From: Candidatus Methanomethylophilaceae archaeon
Lineage (GTDB): Archaea > Thermoplasmatota > Thermoplasmata > Methanomassiliicoccales > Methanomethylophilaceae
Reading direction: 5' to 3'
DNA length: 19,132 nt
Assembly (NCBI GenBank): GCA_017455785.1
Contig: JAFSYZ010000212.1
Coordinates: 1 to 19,132 of the forward strand
The notes beneath the pieces were generated by a model, which was given only the letters and a program-made list of their open reading frames with translations, had not been told where the DNA came from and did no database searches. Position 1 is the stretch's first letter, and each line of letters opens with the position of its first letter. The position numbers and the translations under genes were made by a program. Shown piece by piece: positions 1-7,909 of this stretch.

Positions 1-1
1 C

Positions 2-679
2 CCACTGTTCAAGAACTATGAACAGACACACTACAATGAGATCCAGACGAAGACGATCTCCGAGAATCTGAAATACTTCTCCAACACCATCAAGGAGATA
101 GCCAAGAACAAGGCCATGTGGCTCTTCATGCTCGCCTTCTTCTTCTACATAGACGGTGTGAACACCATAATCGAGGTGGCCACCGCATTCGGTGAGGCCA
201 AGGACCTGGGATCCGTAGGGCTTCTGGGGGCACTGCTACTGATGCAGGTGGTCGCATTCCCCGCCACCCTGATGATGAACAAGCTCGCCTACAGGTTCGG
301 TACACACAACATCATCGGGTTATCCATCGTAGGATACATCCTTATCTCCGTGTTCGCCCTGTTCCTGGACAACATAGCGGAATTCTTCATCATGGCATTC
401 TGCGTGGGATTGTTCCAGGGTACGCTGCAGGCATTGTCCAGATCGTACTTCGGAAGGATGGTCCCGAAGAAGAAGACCGGGGAATACTTCGGACTGTTGG
501 ATGTGTTCAGCAAAGGGTCCACCATCATCGGGACCGCATCCATCGCCGTATTCACGACCATCTTCCACAGCACAATGGCGGTACCCATAGTCCTGATCGT
601 GGTATTCGGATTGGGACTGCTGCTATTCGCCCTTTCAGTGAAGGTCCACATATATGACTCGCCGGTAGGTGATCAATGA
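2..679 (+). CDS. UMF1/Atg22-like MFS transporter, 5'-truncated
   Basis: The reading frame is open from base 2 and has no start inside the window before an internal Met at 116, so this is the C-terminal part (about 225 residues) of a longer protein cut by the window edge. It shows a charged cytoplasmic loop followed by about five to six hydrophobic membrane segments. The stretch FFFYIDGVNTIIEVATAFG matches the UMF1 (Atg22-like) branch of the major facilitator superfamily, where a YxDGVNT signature begins the second half. These are integral membrane permeases; the substrate cannot be read from sequence. The stop codon overlaps the start of the next gene by 4 nt (ATGA), so the two are probably co-translated. 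The family call is good; the function is open. Confidence 0.8.
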   Translation, partial: PLFKNYEQTHYNEIQTKTISENLKYFSNTIKEIAKNKAMWLFMLAFFFYIDGVNTIIEVATAFGEAKDLGSVGLLGALLLMQVVAFPATLMMNKLAYRFGTHNIIGLSIVGYILISVFALFLDNIAEFFIMAFCVGLFQGTLQALSRSYFGRMVPKKKTGEYFGLLDVFSKGSTIIGTASIAVFTTIFHSTMAVPIVLIVVFGLGLLLFALSVKVHIYDSPVGDQ

Positions 680-1899
680 TGCAATCATCAGTAGACGACA
701 GGGACCTGGCACCAAGCAACACATGGTGGTACAGGTTCTTCATGAGAGTCCCCGTAAGATATCTGATCCTGCCCATAGGTAAGAGGATGTTCAAGATCAA
801 GACCGAGAGGTACAAAGGGGAGTTCCCGAGCCGTCCTTTCATCATGATCTTCAACCATGCCACGGATTACGATTTCATCGGCACCATCCAGATCATACCC
901 GAGTACGGCAGGTACATCATGAGCGACGAGCTCATCAAGAAGGCTTGGAGGAGGACGATCATCATGACCGCCACCAACGGTATCTACCGCAGGAAGGGAG
1001 AGAACGCCAACAGGGTGGTGGAGGCCGTCAAACAGACATTGGATCAGGGGATCAACGTCTACCTCGCGGCAGAAGGTGAGGAATCCGCCAACGGTGTCAC
1101 CGCGGCCATACGTAAGAGGACCGGGCAGATGATCAAGGACATGGGCGTATCCGTGGTCACATGCAAACTCGAGGGCGGCTATCTGATCAAACCCAAGTGG
1201 GCGGATAACAAGTCCAAAGGCCCCATGTTCGGACGTCTTGTGAACACCTACAGCAAGGAGGAGCTTGCCAAGCTCACGCCCGACGAGATCAACGATCTCA
1301 TAGCCAAGGACCTGTACTTCAACGTCTACGACTGGCAGAAAGAGCACCACATCCCATACGACCGTAAGAACCGTGCCGAACGCATGGAGAAGATCCTCTT
1401 CAGATGTCCCAAATGCGAGAGCATGTGCAAGTTGAAGAGCGAGAAGGACGATCTATTCTGTACCGAATGCGGATACAGGGTATCCGTTGACGAGTGCGGA
1501 CTGTTCGTCGGTGACGACCTCCGTTTCGACAACCTTTGCGATTGGGACCTCTGGCAGAAGGAATGCCTCAAGAAGGAGCTCCCCAACTGGGAGGCCGATC
1601 CGGATATGGTCATCGCCAGCGATCACGGTTGCGAACTGAAGAAGATGAACGGTAACGACACCGAGATCCTCGATACCGATGTCACTGTGGAGATGACGTA
1701 CAACGACATCATCATCAAAGGTGAGCATACCGACATGAGGATGCCCCTGAAGGAACTCGAGGGACTGGCGTCCGTCCGCAACGGTATCGGTGTGAGCTAT
1801 CAGGGCCAGTACTACAAGGTCATCACCGCTCAGTACCACACGTGCATGATGCGTTACCGTACCATCCGCAGGATCATCATGGGCCGTACGGACCTCTGA
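676..1899 (+). CDS. PlsC-superfamily acyltransferase with zinc ribbon
   Basis: Predicted 407-residue lysophospholipid-acyltransferase-like protein. The N-terminal half has the acyltransferase HX4D motif (NHATDYD, His61/Asp66) and a block III-like EGEES motif near residue 133. After the catalytic region there is a four-Cys zinc ribbon (Cys244, 247, 262, 265), then a DWDLWQ segment and a C-terminal beta-rich domain that may be PH/GRAM-like. This architecture recalls long PlsC-like proteins of Firmicutes. The enzyme would transfer an acyl group to a lysophospholipid or similar acceptor at the membrane, but archaeal lipids are ether-linked, so the true acceptor is uncertain. Two adjacent ATGs (676, 679) are possible starts; the first overlaps the MFS stop. 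The superfamily call is fairly secure; substrate and role are inference. Confidence 0.8.
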   Translation: MMQSSVDDRDLAPSNTWWYRFFMRVPVRYLILPIGKRMFKIKTERYKGEFPSRPFIMIFNHATDYDFIGTIQIIPEYGRYIMSDELIKKAWRRTIIMTATNGIYRRKGENANRVVEAVKQTLDQGINVYLAAEGEESANGVTAAIRKRTGQMIKDMGVSVVTCKLEGGYLIKPKWADNKSKGPMFGRLVNTYSKEELAKLTPDEINDLIAKDLYFNVYDWQKEHHIPYDRKNRAERMEKILFRCPKCESMCKLKSEKDDLFCTECGYRVSVDECGLFVGDDLRFDNLCDWDLWQKECLKKELPNWEADPDMVIASDHGCELKKMNGNDTEILDTDVTVEMTYNDIIIKGEHTDMRMPLKELEGLASVRNGIGVSYQGQYYKVITAQYHTCMMRYRTIRRIIMGRTDL

Positions 1900-1961
1900 A
1901 ATCCGTCATCCCATACATCATCACCACATAATTGGCATCCAGACACGTCCTTCACGCCATA

Positions 1962-1970
1962 ACTATAAGT
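1962..1970 (+). promoter_or_regulatory. Candidate TATA box for 2017 gene
   Basis: The A/T-rich element ACTATAAGT lies about 50 nt before the start at 2017. It would place transcription start near 1990 with a leader of roughly 25 nt that contains GGGGAG. This is pattern-based only. Confidence 0.4.
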
Positions 1971-2016
1971 AAAAGGTTAAAAGGGAACGACCCGATGGGG
2001 AGCACCAGGTATAACT

Positions 2017-2385
2017 ATGGAAGGCAGACCTAAGAACGTCATTTACGCCTCCGCACTCGGCACCATCGGTGGTATCGTAGCGATAGCATCCATGGTCAAC
2101 GGTTTCGAGGGTAACATTGACAACATCTTCTGGGGTGTAGGGCTGGGCCTCCTGATCGCGGTCTTGTTCTTCGCGGGTGCAGGCTATCTCTACTCCAACG
2201 GAAAGGGCAACTATCCTTCGCTCCTTGCGATCACCGGCATCAACGCCGTGGCGATCATCGCAGGGCTTGCGGTACAGACCATAAGCGTTCCGTTCGGTAT
2301 CGCTATGATCGTCATCCTCGTCATCTTCCTCTTCCTCATCTCGGGAAACAGGACCGAGACATGGATGGAGACCGACAGGGTGTGA
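2017..2385 (+). CDS. Small four-helix membrane protein, unknown
   Basis: A 122-residue hydrophobic protein that I do not recognise. It appears to have four membrane-spanning segments (about residues 10-28, 38-59, 66-84 and 90-109) joined by short loops, with a short charged tail ending in TETWMETDRV. No catalytic or metal-binding motif is visible. It stands alone between the acyltransferase and ribK, with its own candidate TATA box upstream and a GC-rich hairpin just downstream, so it is probably monocistronic. Codon use resembles its neighbours. The coding call rests on a clean hydrophobic pattern, the upstream promoter and the lack of a competing frame. Confidence 0.7.
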   Translation: MEGRPKNVIYASALGTIGGIVAIASMVNGFEGNIDNIFWGVGLGLLIAVLFFAGAGYLYSNGKGNYPSLLAITGINAVAIIAGLAVQTISVPFGIAMIVILVIFLFLISGNRTETWMETDRV

Positions 2386-2400
2386 AACGTCTTAATCATC

Positions 2401-2421
2401 TCCCGGCCAGACAGGCCGGGA
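2401..2421 (+). terminator. GC-rich hairpin after 2017 gene
   Basis: TCCCGGCC and GGCCGGGA form an 8-bp perfect stem around the loop AGACA, 15 nt after the stop of the membrane-protein gene. What follows is pyrimidine-rich (CGCTTCTCT) but not a true T run, so termination is likely but not certain. Confidence 0.5.
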
Positions 2422-2470
2422 ACGCTTCTCTAATCATCTACTAGAATTGTAGTATACATCCATCAATAAC

Positions 2471-2478
2471 CTATTTAT
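2471..2478 (+). promoter_or_regulatory. TATA box of ribK, leaderless spacing
   Basis: CTATTTAT is centred about 28 nt before the ribK ATG. That is the spacing expected between an archaeal TATA box and its transcription start, so the mRNA probably starts at or next to the ATG. No Shine-Dalgarno sequence is visible. Confidence 0.5.
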
Positions 2479-2502
2479 TCGAAGTCATAATCACACTGCC
2501 AG

Positions 2503-3159
2503 ATGGATGAGAAGATCACTTTCGCATTGAGGAAGATCGCCCTGCTCGGAGCGATCGATGACTACGTCACCATATCCTCCCGTGAGCTCGGAGACATTCT
2601 GGACATGAGTCAACAGTCCGCCTCCAAGAGGATATTGGACCTTATGGACGGTGAATTCATCACCCGTGACCTCGGTACGAGAAGTCAACGCATCAAACTT
2701 ACCGAAAAAGGAGTAGCAGCGCTGAAAGAGGAGTACAACGAGTACCGCCGTCTCTTCGAATTGGACGACCACATAGTAATCCACGGTACCGTCTCATCCG
2801 GGATGGGTGAGGGCGGATACTACATCTGTCAGAAAGGCTATGTGGATCAGTTCAAGGACATGTTGGGGTTCGTTCCCTATGAGGGCACCCTGAATCTGAC
2901 CGTCGATAAAGATGACCTAGAGAAGATCGATCTCCTCAGGAGACCATCGGATCTGATCCTAAAGGGATTCACCAGTGACGGCAGGAGCTTCGGCGATGTC
3001 TTCGTCTACAAGGCGAGGATAAAGAACATGGACTGCGCCATCGTGATGCCGGAGAGGTCCCACTACAGGACTACTCTGGAAATAGTCTGTCAGTACCATC
3101 TGAGAAGGACATTGAGTCTGACCGACGGTTCCCGTGTCGACCTCAAGGTCGAACTCTGA
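2503..3159 (+). CDS. ribK: CTP-dependent riboflavin kinase with wHTH
   Basis: A 218-residue archaeal riboflavin kinase that makes FMN from riboflavin using CTP. Residues 1-85 form a winged helix-turn-helix (SSRELGDILDMSQQSASKRI then a wing), the version found in Thermoplasma and other euryarchaea. Residues from about 92 form the DUF120 kinase barrel. Family signatures visible are GMGEGGYY (nucleotide-binding loop), PYEGTLNL, a SFGDVF segment and ERSHY. The wHTH suggests that the protein may also bind DNA and regulate transcription, which is inference from domain content. It is convergent with purQ and is probably transcribed alone and leaderless. A second flavin-pathway gene lies about 9 kb away at 11756. 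Confidence 0.92.
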   Translation: MDEKITFALRKIALLGAIDDYVTISSRELGDILDMSQQSASKRILDLMDGEFITRDLGTRSQRIKLTEKGVAALKEEYNEYRRLFELDDHIVIHGTVSSGMGEGGYYICQKGYVDQFKDMLGFVPYEGTLNLTVDKDDLEKIDLLRRPSDLILKGFTSDGRSFGDVFVYKARIKNMDCAIVMPERSHYRTTLEIVCQYHLRRTLSLTDGSRVDLKVEL

Positions 3160-3174
3160 ATTTTGAAAAATAGA

Positions 3175-3195
3175 TGATGGGGAAGGTCCCCATCA
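3175..3195 (-). terminator. Terminator hairpin between ribK and purQ
   Basis: TGATGGGG and CCCCATCA form an 8-bp stem with loop AAGGT. The purQ TGA stop lies in one arm. Read on the minus strand, the stem is followed by TCTATTTTTCAAAATT, a T-rich tract like that of an intrinsic terminator, so it best serves the pur operon and may also stop ribK transcripts. Confidence 0.6.
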
Positions 3196-4005
3196 CAGAA
3201 GTTTCTTCATCACCGAGCGGAAGACGACTAGACCGTCCCCTTCCTCGGATTCATACCCTCTGGTCCAATCAGGGTGGGTGAACCTTGTGAGTACACGTTC
3301 GGGGTGAGGCATCATACCCAGCACGTTACCTGCAGGGTTACAGATACCTGCGATGTCCGACGGCGAACCGTTGGGATTCCACGGATACTGCGCATCCTTC
3401 CCGTCCTCTCCGACGTAGCGGAAGACGATCTGGTCGTTCTCCTCCAGCCTGTCGACGAACTTGGGGTCCATGCTCAGGAGCTTGCCTTCAGCGTGTGCGG
3501 ACGGGATCATCAGGACTTTACCCTTCGGCACCTCCGAGGTGAATATGCACTTACCGCGGTTGTCGTTCCTCAGCAGAGTGGGACGGCACTCGAACCTCGC
3601 GGAATCGTTGGTGTACAATGCCGCAGTAGGTTCGTTGGACATCACATCGTCCAGACCCGGAAGCAATCCCAGCTCCACCAGGATCTGGAATCCATTGCAC
3701 ACTCCGAGAACAGGCTTCTCCGATTCGACGAACTTCCTGATCTGCGGTCCGATGGCGGACCTTATCCTCGCGGCGAAGATCGCCCCCGCCCTGACGTAGT
3801 CACCTGCGGAGAATCCTCCGGGGAACGCCAGGATATCGTAGTCCTCGATATCCCTCTTCAGTGAATCGGACACCTGTCCTGTCAGCTGCTTGAGGTGCAC
3901 CTTCTCCGGATCGGCACCCACCATCTTGAATGCCTGGTACATCTCATCCTCACAATTCGTACCCTCGATCCTGAGGACACATACCTTAACATCACCGGCC
4001 TTCAT
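3193..4005 (-). CDS. purQ: FGAM synthase glutaminase subunit PurQ
   Basis: A 270-residue glutamine amidotransferase subunit of phosphoribosylformylglycinamidine synthase, the fourth step of purine synthesis. It releases ammonia from glutamine for PurL. Seen: FPGGFSAGDYVRAGA (oxyanion region), the nucleophile elbow GVCNGFQ (Cys103) and the C-terminal MPHPER carrying catalytic His. I chose the ATG at 4005: it overlaps the purL stop by 4 nt (ATGA) and follows GGGAGGTGG at good spacing. A longer frame to 4047 adds 14 residues inside purL with no family match. It is the last gene of purS-purL-purQ and ends in a terminator hairpin. Confidence 0.95.
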   Translation of the reverse strand: MKAGDVKVCVLRIEGTNCEDEMYQAFKMVGADPEKVHLKQLTGQVSDSLKRDIEDYDILAFPGGFSAGDYVRAGAIFAARIRSAIGPQIRKFVESEKPVLGVCNGFQILVELGLLPGLDDVMSNEPTAALYTNDSARFECRPTLLRNDNRGKCIFTSEVPKGKVLMIPSAHAEGKLLSMDPKFVDRLEENDQIVFRYVGEDGKDAQYPWNPNGSPSDIAGICNPAGNVLGMMPHPERVLTRFTHPDWTRGYESEEGDGLVVFRSVMKKLL

Positions 4006-6341
4006 TCCCAGCCACCTCCCATGAGGTCCCATATGGGATCGTTCCATGCCTTTCTGATCTCCGCTACGGACAGGTCAATACCTGTTCCCTTCACGATGAA
4101 CCTGTCACCGCCTGTCTTTCCGATGCAGACTGCATCATCGCCCATGATCTCCTTGAACGCCTGTACGTCCTTCTCACGTACCTCGGCGACCCAACGGGTG
4201 TTACTCTCGGAGAACAGTTTCCTCTCGGCGCACATGTCGCCCATTCCAGAAAGGTCCATCTTCAATCCGATCTGACCTGAAATGCACATCTCTGCAGCGG
4301 CCACGGCAAGGCCTCCGTCCGAACAGTCGTGACAGCTCCTGACGAGTCCTGCATCCATGGTCTTCAGCATCTTGTCGATCATCAGCTTGAGGTATGACGA
4401 ATCGACACCGGGCACATCCCCGCCCTTTCCTCCGAACTTGCGGAAGAACAGGGATGCTCCCATCTCGTCCTTCGTCCTTCCGATGATGAAGAACCTGTTG
4501 CCCTCCTCCTTGAGATCGGCGGTCACGGCCTTCCTGACATCATCGATAAGTCCGCATCCGAGGATCATCGGAGTGGGAAGGATACCGACACCTCCGGGTG
4601 CCTCGTTGTAGAGACTCACGTTACCTGACGGGATCGGGAGGTTCATGTCCTTGCACAGCTCACCTAGTCCCCTTACGGCCTCCCTGAACTCTCCGAGCCT
4701 CTCGGGCTTCTCTGGGTTACCGAAGTTGAGACAGTCGGTCAATGCATCGGGTCTCGCTCCTACAGCGACTATGTTACGGCAGGCCTCGTCCACGCAGGCC
4801 CTTCCGCCGTTGTACGGATTCTCGGCGGTGAACCACGGGTTGCATCCTACCGCCGCCGCCAGTCCCTTGTACCTTCCGGGGACGGGCATCAGTACGGATG
4901 CGTCACCAGGACCTGTCCTGTTCATCTTTCCTACCATCGGGTGTATGACCGTCGATGCACGTACCTCGTGGTCGTACTGACGGATCGCCCATTCCTTGGA
5001 TGCGATGTTCAGATCGGACAGCATCGCCTTCATCGTTGCATTATCGGCTTTGACATCAGGGAACTTCTCGTCCTTCTTCGTGGACACCTTCGGTATTGTG
5101 TACGGTCTGTTGTACACAGGGCCTCCGGTCAGGAACTCCAGGTCCATGTCGAATATCGGTTCGCCGTCCCAGAACAGACGTGTATGCTTGGTATCAGTGG
5201 TCTTCGCGATGGGAGTGGCCAGTACGTCCCACATATCGAATATCTCCAACACCTTCTCCACGTTCTCGGGCTTACAGGTGACCATCATACGCTCCTGTGA
5301 TTCGGACACCCAAATCTCCCATGGCGCGAGGCCGTCCTCCTTCAGGGGTACTTTCTCAAGATCCACATCTGCACCGCATCCGCCCGCATCCAACGACATC
5401 TCACCCACGACGCAGCTCAATCCTCCGCCTCCCAGGTCCTTCATACCCGTGATCAATCCCTTCTGGTTGACCTCCAGACATGCGTGTATGGTAGGCTCCT
5501 TGGTGATCGGGTCACCCAGCTGCACAGCGCCCCTTGAATCCTCATCGGATGTCGAGGTAAGATCCGCTGACGCGAATGTTACACCGTGTATACCGTCCCT
5601 TCCGGTACGTCCGCCCAGAAGGATCATGACGTCCCCGGGACCTGAGGCGTAGTTGACACCGAGCTCCTTCCTCTTCACAATGCCGAGACATGCTACATTC
5701 ACCAGACAGTTGCCTGTGTACCTCTCGTCGAAGAAGAATCCTCCGGATATTGTTGGAACACCGACACGGTTACCGTAGTCCCTGATACCGGAGACCACTC
5801 CGTTCACCAGGTAGTGCGGGTGCTTCATACCCTTGGGGATCTCCTTCTTGGTGTCTATCGGACCGAAGCACAGGGGGTCCACAAGACCGATCGGCTGCGC
5901 ACCCATGCACACCACATCCCTTAGGATACCGCCGATACCTGTGGCTGCGCCTCCGTAGGGCTCTATCGCTGAAGGGTGGTTGTGACTCTCGATCCTCAGC
6001 GCATATCCGTAATCGTCATCGAAGACCATCACACCTGCATCCCCTCTCGAGAGGACGTTCGGGTGATCTATGGCGAAGATGAACTCCTTCAGTATGGGCT
6101 TGGAGCTCTTGTAGCAACAGTGCTCGCTCCATGCCTGTCCCAACGACTGCAATTCAATGTCGGTGGGGTTCCTGCCTTCCTTCTTGAAATAATCAACGAT
6201 CGTCTTCATCTCATCCAAGGATAATGCTAATCCCATGGTGGATGAGATCTCGTTGAGTTCCGTATCCGTGGCTGACAGGATGTCAACATCGTACAGGGAG
6301 AACGGAACGTTGCGTTTGATCATCAGCCTATCGATTGACAA
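4002..6341 (-). CDS. purL: FGAM synthase large subunit PurL
   Basis: A 779-residue small-type PurL, the ATP-dependent synthetase subunit that converts FGAR plus ammonia into FGAM. Signatures include WSEHCCYKSSKP near residue 71 (catalytic His74), ESHNHPSAIEPYGGAATG (118-135), a DLGGGGLS loop and the C-terminal HDCSDGGLAVAAAEM. The length fits the PurL of PurSLQ systems rather than the 1,300-residue fused form. The preferred start is TTG at 6341 because GAGATGATC, 8 of 9 matching the archaeal Shine-Dalgarno, sits about 7 nt upstream over the purS stop. An ATG at 6323, with poor upstream complementarity, is the alternative and would shorten the protein by 6 residues. It overlaps purQ by 4 nt. 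Confidence 0.95.
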   Translation of the reverse strand: MSIDRLMIKRNVPFSLYDVDILSATDTELNEISSTMGLALSLDEMKTIVDYFKKEGRNPTDIELQSLGQAWSEHCCYKSSKPILKEFIFAIDHPNVLSRGDAGVMVFDDDYGYALRIESHNHPSAIEPYGGAATGIGGILRDVVCMGAQPIGLVDPLCFGPIDTKKEIPKGMKHPHYLVNGVVSGIRDYGNRVGVPTISGGFFFDERYTGNCLVNVACLGIVKRKELGVNYASGPGDVMILLGGRTGRDGIHGVTFASADLTSTSDEDSRGAVQLGDPITKEPTIHACLEVNQKGLITGMKDLGGGGLSCVVGEMSLDAGGCGADVDLEKVPLKEDGLAPWEIWVSESQERMMVTCKPENVEKVLEIFDMWDVLATPIAKTTDTKHTRLFWDGEPIFDMDLEFLTGGPVYNRPYTIPKVSTKKDEKFPDVKADNATMKAMLSDLNIASKEWAIRQYDHEVRASTVIHPMVGKMNRTGPGDASVLMPVPGRYKGLAAAVGCNPWFTAENPYNGGRACVDEACRNIVAVGARPDALTDCLNFGNPEKPERLGEFREAVRGLGELCKDMNLPIPSGNVSLYNEAPGGVGILPTPMILGCGLIDDVRKAVTADLKEEGNRFFIIGRTKDEMGASLFFRKFGGKGGDVPGVDSSYLKLMIDKMLKTMDAGLVRSCHDCSDGGLAVAAAEMCISGQIGLKMDLSGMGDMCAERKLFSESNTRWVAEVREKDVQAFKEIMGDDAVCIGKTGGDRFIVKGTGIDLSVAEIRKAWNDPIWDLMGGGWE

Positions 6342-6345
6342 GCGA

Positions 6346-6585
6346 TCATCTCACTATGACTTTGTAATTCTGGATGACGGGGTTGGCCAGCAGTTTCCTG
6401 CACATCTCCTCCCCTGCCTTCTTCGCATCCTCTTCGGACATGTCGAGCTCCATATCGAATACCTTGACGGACGATACGGACTTGACGCCTTCGAATCCGA
6501 GGGACTCCAGTGTCTTCATCGTGTTCTTTCCTTCGGGATCTGCGACCCCTTTCTTGAGTTCGATTCTGATCTCTATTCTGGCCAT
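6346..6585 (-). CDS. purS: FGAM synthase subunit PurS
   Basis: A 79-residue PurS, the small subunit that bridges PurL and PurQ and helps channel ammonia. The fold and motifs are typical: a beta strand IEIRIELKKGVADPEGK, then the LESLGFEGVKSV helix-strand, an acidic amphipathic helix and the C-terminal NPVIQNYKV strand. It is first in the operon and lies 4 nt before the purL start, so translation is probably coupled. A TATA-like element CCTTTAATT is centred about 26 nt upstream of its ATG, consistent with a leaderless transcript. Confidence 0.93.
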   Translation of the reverse strand: MARIEIRIELKKGVADPEGKNTMKTLESLGFEGVKSVSSVKVFDMELDMSEEDAKKAGEEMCRKLLANPVIQNYKVIVR

Positions 6586-6607
6586 TGTTCCCGCATGTAC
6601 GTGCGCG

Positions 6608-6614
6608 AATTAAA
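6608..6614 (-). promoter_or_regulatory. TATA box of the pur operon
   Basis: On the minus strand TTTAATT lies about 26 nt before the purS ATG, the position expected for a leaderless archaeal promoter. No riboswitch or obvious operator was seen next to it. Confidence 0.45.
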
Positions 6615-6815
6615 GGTTATTTCACCTTCTCCAGAATGGCTGTGATGAACCGCAAAATATTGACTGTTGCTGCATCCCATCGGCGTATGAGGCCGATATC
6701 GTCAAAGGTATCATAATCTCGATGATCTGCTCAACATAGCCAGATATGAGTGGATAGACAAACGGGACGTAGATGGGACTTGCCCTTGACAATGGCCGTA
6801 TCCTGATGTCTGATC
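6615..6815. other. Intergenic region without a supported gene
   Basis: About 200 bp between the purS promoter and the trmI stop. I found no convincing ORF. A weak hairpin (ATCGGC at 6679-6684, GCCGAT at 6692-6697) and a stretch of about 20 open codons without homology are the only structures seen. Confidence 0.4.
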
Positions 6816-7577
6816 TCAGGCCCTCTTCCTTCCGTATATCAGATAACCGGTATGACCCAGCATCTCATATGAAGGTCTTACTCCGCCCTTGTGGACCTCC
6901 ATCTCACGCTGTATGATCTCTATCGCGAAGACATTGGAGAAGTCACGTTCGCGCAGCGAGTTCACCACATTCTCCAACTGGTTCATGTTGGGGACGTATG
7001 CGCATATCCTCCCTCCGGCCCTGAGACAGGGTATGAGGTTGTCCAATGCATTCTCTGGATCGGGCATGTCCATGATCAACGCATCGGCCATGATATCCAC
7101 CTTCACCTCACGGGCGTCCCCGATCTGATAGCTCCAATATTTATCAAGACCTGTACGCCTGAGGTTCTTCTGCGCACGGAGAGCGTTCTCCTCCTTGAAC
7201 TCCACGGTGTGGACCTTTCCATTGGGAACGACGGCGGACGTCAATGCCGTCGTCAGCCCTCCTGAACCCGCCCCCACCTCGAGGACGGTGTCGCCTGCCT
7301 TTATGTCGCAATAGAACAGGATGGATGCCGCATCCTTCGGTATGATGATCTGTGCGCCCCTCTCCAAGGACTCGATGAGCTCGAGCCTTCCCGGTCTGAA
7401 GACCGTGAACTTCCTGTTGGCGATCTCGAACGAGGAGCCGTCATCCATCTCCTTGAACCTGTTACCGTCTATGGTACCGAGGGATGAGATCTTCAGCATG
7501 GCGTAAGCCACCTTGACCCAGTGTCTCTTGTTGTCCTGGTCGACCAGATATACGAGCTCGTTCTCCTTGAAAGGCAT
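6816..7577 (-). CDS. trmI: tRNA (adenine-N1)-methyltransferase TrmI
   Basis: A 253-residue SAM-dependent methyltransferase of the GCD14/TrmI family, which forms m1A at position 58 of tRNA; some archaeal members also modify position 57. An N-terminal beta domain (residues 1-60) precedes the family signature GAQIIIPKDAASIL. The SAM motif I is VLEVGAGSGG (98-107), the catalytic-site motif is MDMPDPENAL around Asp170, and the conserved C-terminal RPSYEMLGHTGYLIYG is present. Length matches archaeal homologues. It is transcribed alone, divergent from a small unknown gene across 51 bp, with a TATA element 26 nt before its ATG and no Shine-Dalgarno, so it is probably leaderless. Confidence 0.92.
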   Translation of the reverse strand: MPFKENELVYLVDQDNKRHWVKVAYAMLKISSLGTIDGNRFKEMDDGSSFEIANRKFTVFRPGRLELIESLERGAQIIIPKDAASILFYCDIKAGDTVLEVGAGSGGLTTALTSAVVPNGKVHTVEFKEENALRAQKNLRRTGLDKYWSYQIGDAREVKVDIMADALIMDMPDPENALDNLIPCLRAGGRICAYVPNMNQLENVVNSLRERDFSNVFAIEIIQREMEVHKGGVRPSYEMLGHTGYLIYGRKRA

Positions 7578-7600
7578 GTGTGACGGATGCGAACGAAATG

Positions 7601-7606
7601 ATATAA
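7601..7606. promoter_or_regulatory. Shared bidirectional TATA element
   Basis: ATATAA (TTATAT on the other strand) is centred about 26 nt from both the trmI ATG at 7577 (minus) and the ATG at 7629 (plus). It is the only TATA-like sequence in the 51-bp gap, so both leaderless promoters would have to use or overlap it. Confidence 0.5.
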
Positions 7607-7628
7607 CACTTATCCGCGATTCACAAAC

Positions 7629-7874
7629 ATGACAGAATACACCAAGGAACAGGTGGACAGGATAGCCAGGAGTGCCTCATTCGTTGAGAACCTCTGTATA
7701 GCGATGAACATCATCAACGACTCCATAGCGATGCACGGGGACCTCATGGTGAAGAAGGATGTCGGGAATATCCAGAGGGCGCACGAACTTCTGAAGAGCA
7801 CCGTTGACTCCATATCCGAGAGGATAAAGAACGAGACCAACGGCGATATGGATTTCAAGATCGATTCTTGGTGA
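7629..7874 (+). CDS. Small helical protein of unknown function
   Basis: An 81-residue, charged and largely alpha-helical protein that I do not recognise. Three helices are likely: residues 5-35 (EQVDRIARSASFVENLCIAM), 40-58 and 58-76 (TVDSISERIKN). There is no membrane segment, signal peptide or Cys/His metal site. Support for coding comes from a TATA box at leaderless spacing before the ATG, codon use like that of its neighbours and a hairpin right after the stop. It is divergent from trmI and convergent with proS, so it is a single-gene unit. The function is unknown. Confidence 0.7.
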   Translation: MTEYTKEQVDRIARSASFVENLCIAMNIINDSIAMHGDLMVKKDVGNIQRAHELLKSTVDSISERIKNETNGDMDFKIDSW

Positions 7875-7883
7875 AAAGAAGAT

Positions 7884-7900
7884 GGGGGACGATGTCCCCC
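7884..7900. terminator. Hairpin between convergent 7629 gene and proS
   Basis: GGGGGAC and GTCCCCC form a 7-bp perfect stem with a 3-nt loop, followed on the plus strand by GATTTGTTCT. It occupies most of the 35-bp gap between two converging stops, so it can act in both directions. Confidence 0.6.
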
Positions 7901-7909
7901 GATTTGTTC

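Noticed and set aside
688..1350. 220-codon minus-strand frame inside the acyltransferase
   Set aside because: It lies opposite a gene with acyltransferase and zinc-ribbon motifs, and its translation shows no recognisable domain.
4006..4047. Longer purQ start at 4047
   Set aside because: The ATG at 4005 has a strong GGGAGGTGG site and the ATGA overlap with purL; the extra 14 residues are not family sequence.
4996..5652. 218-codon plus-strand frame opposite purL
   Set aside because: It is antisense to highly conserved PurL sequence and has Ser/Pro-rich composition typical of shadow frames.
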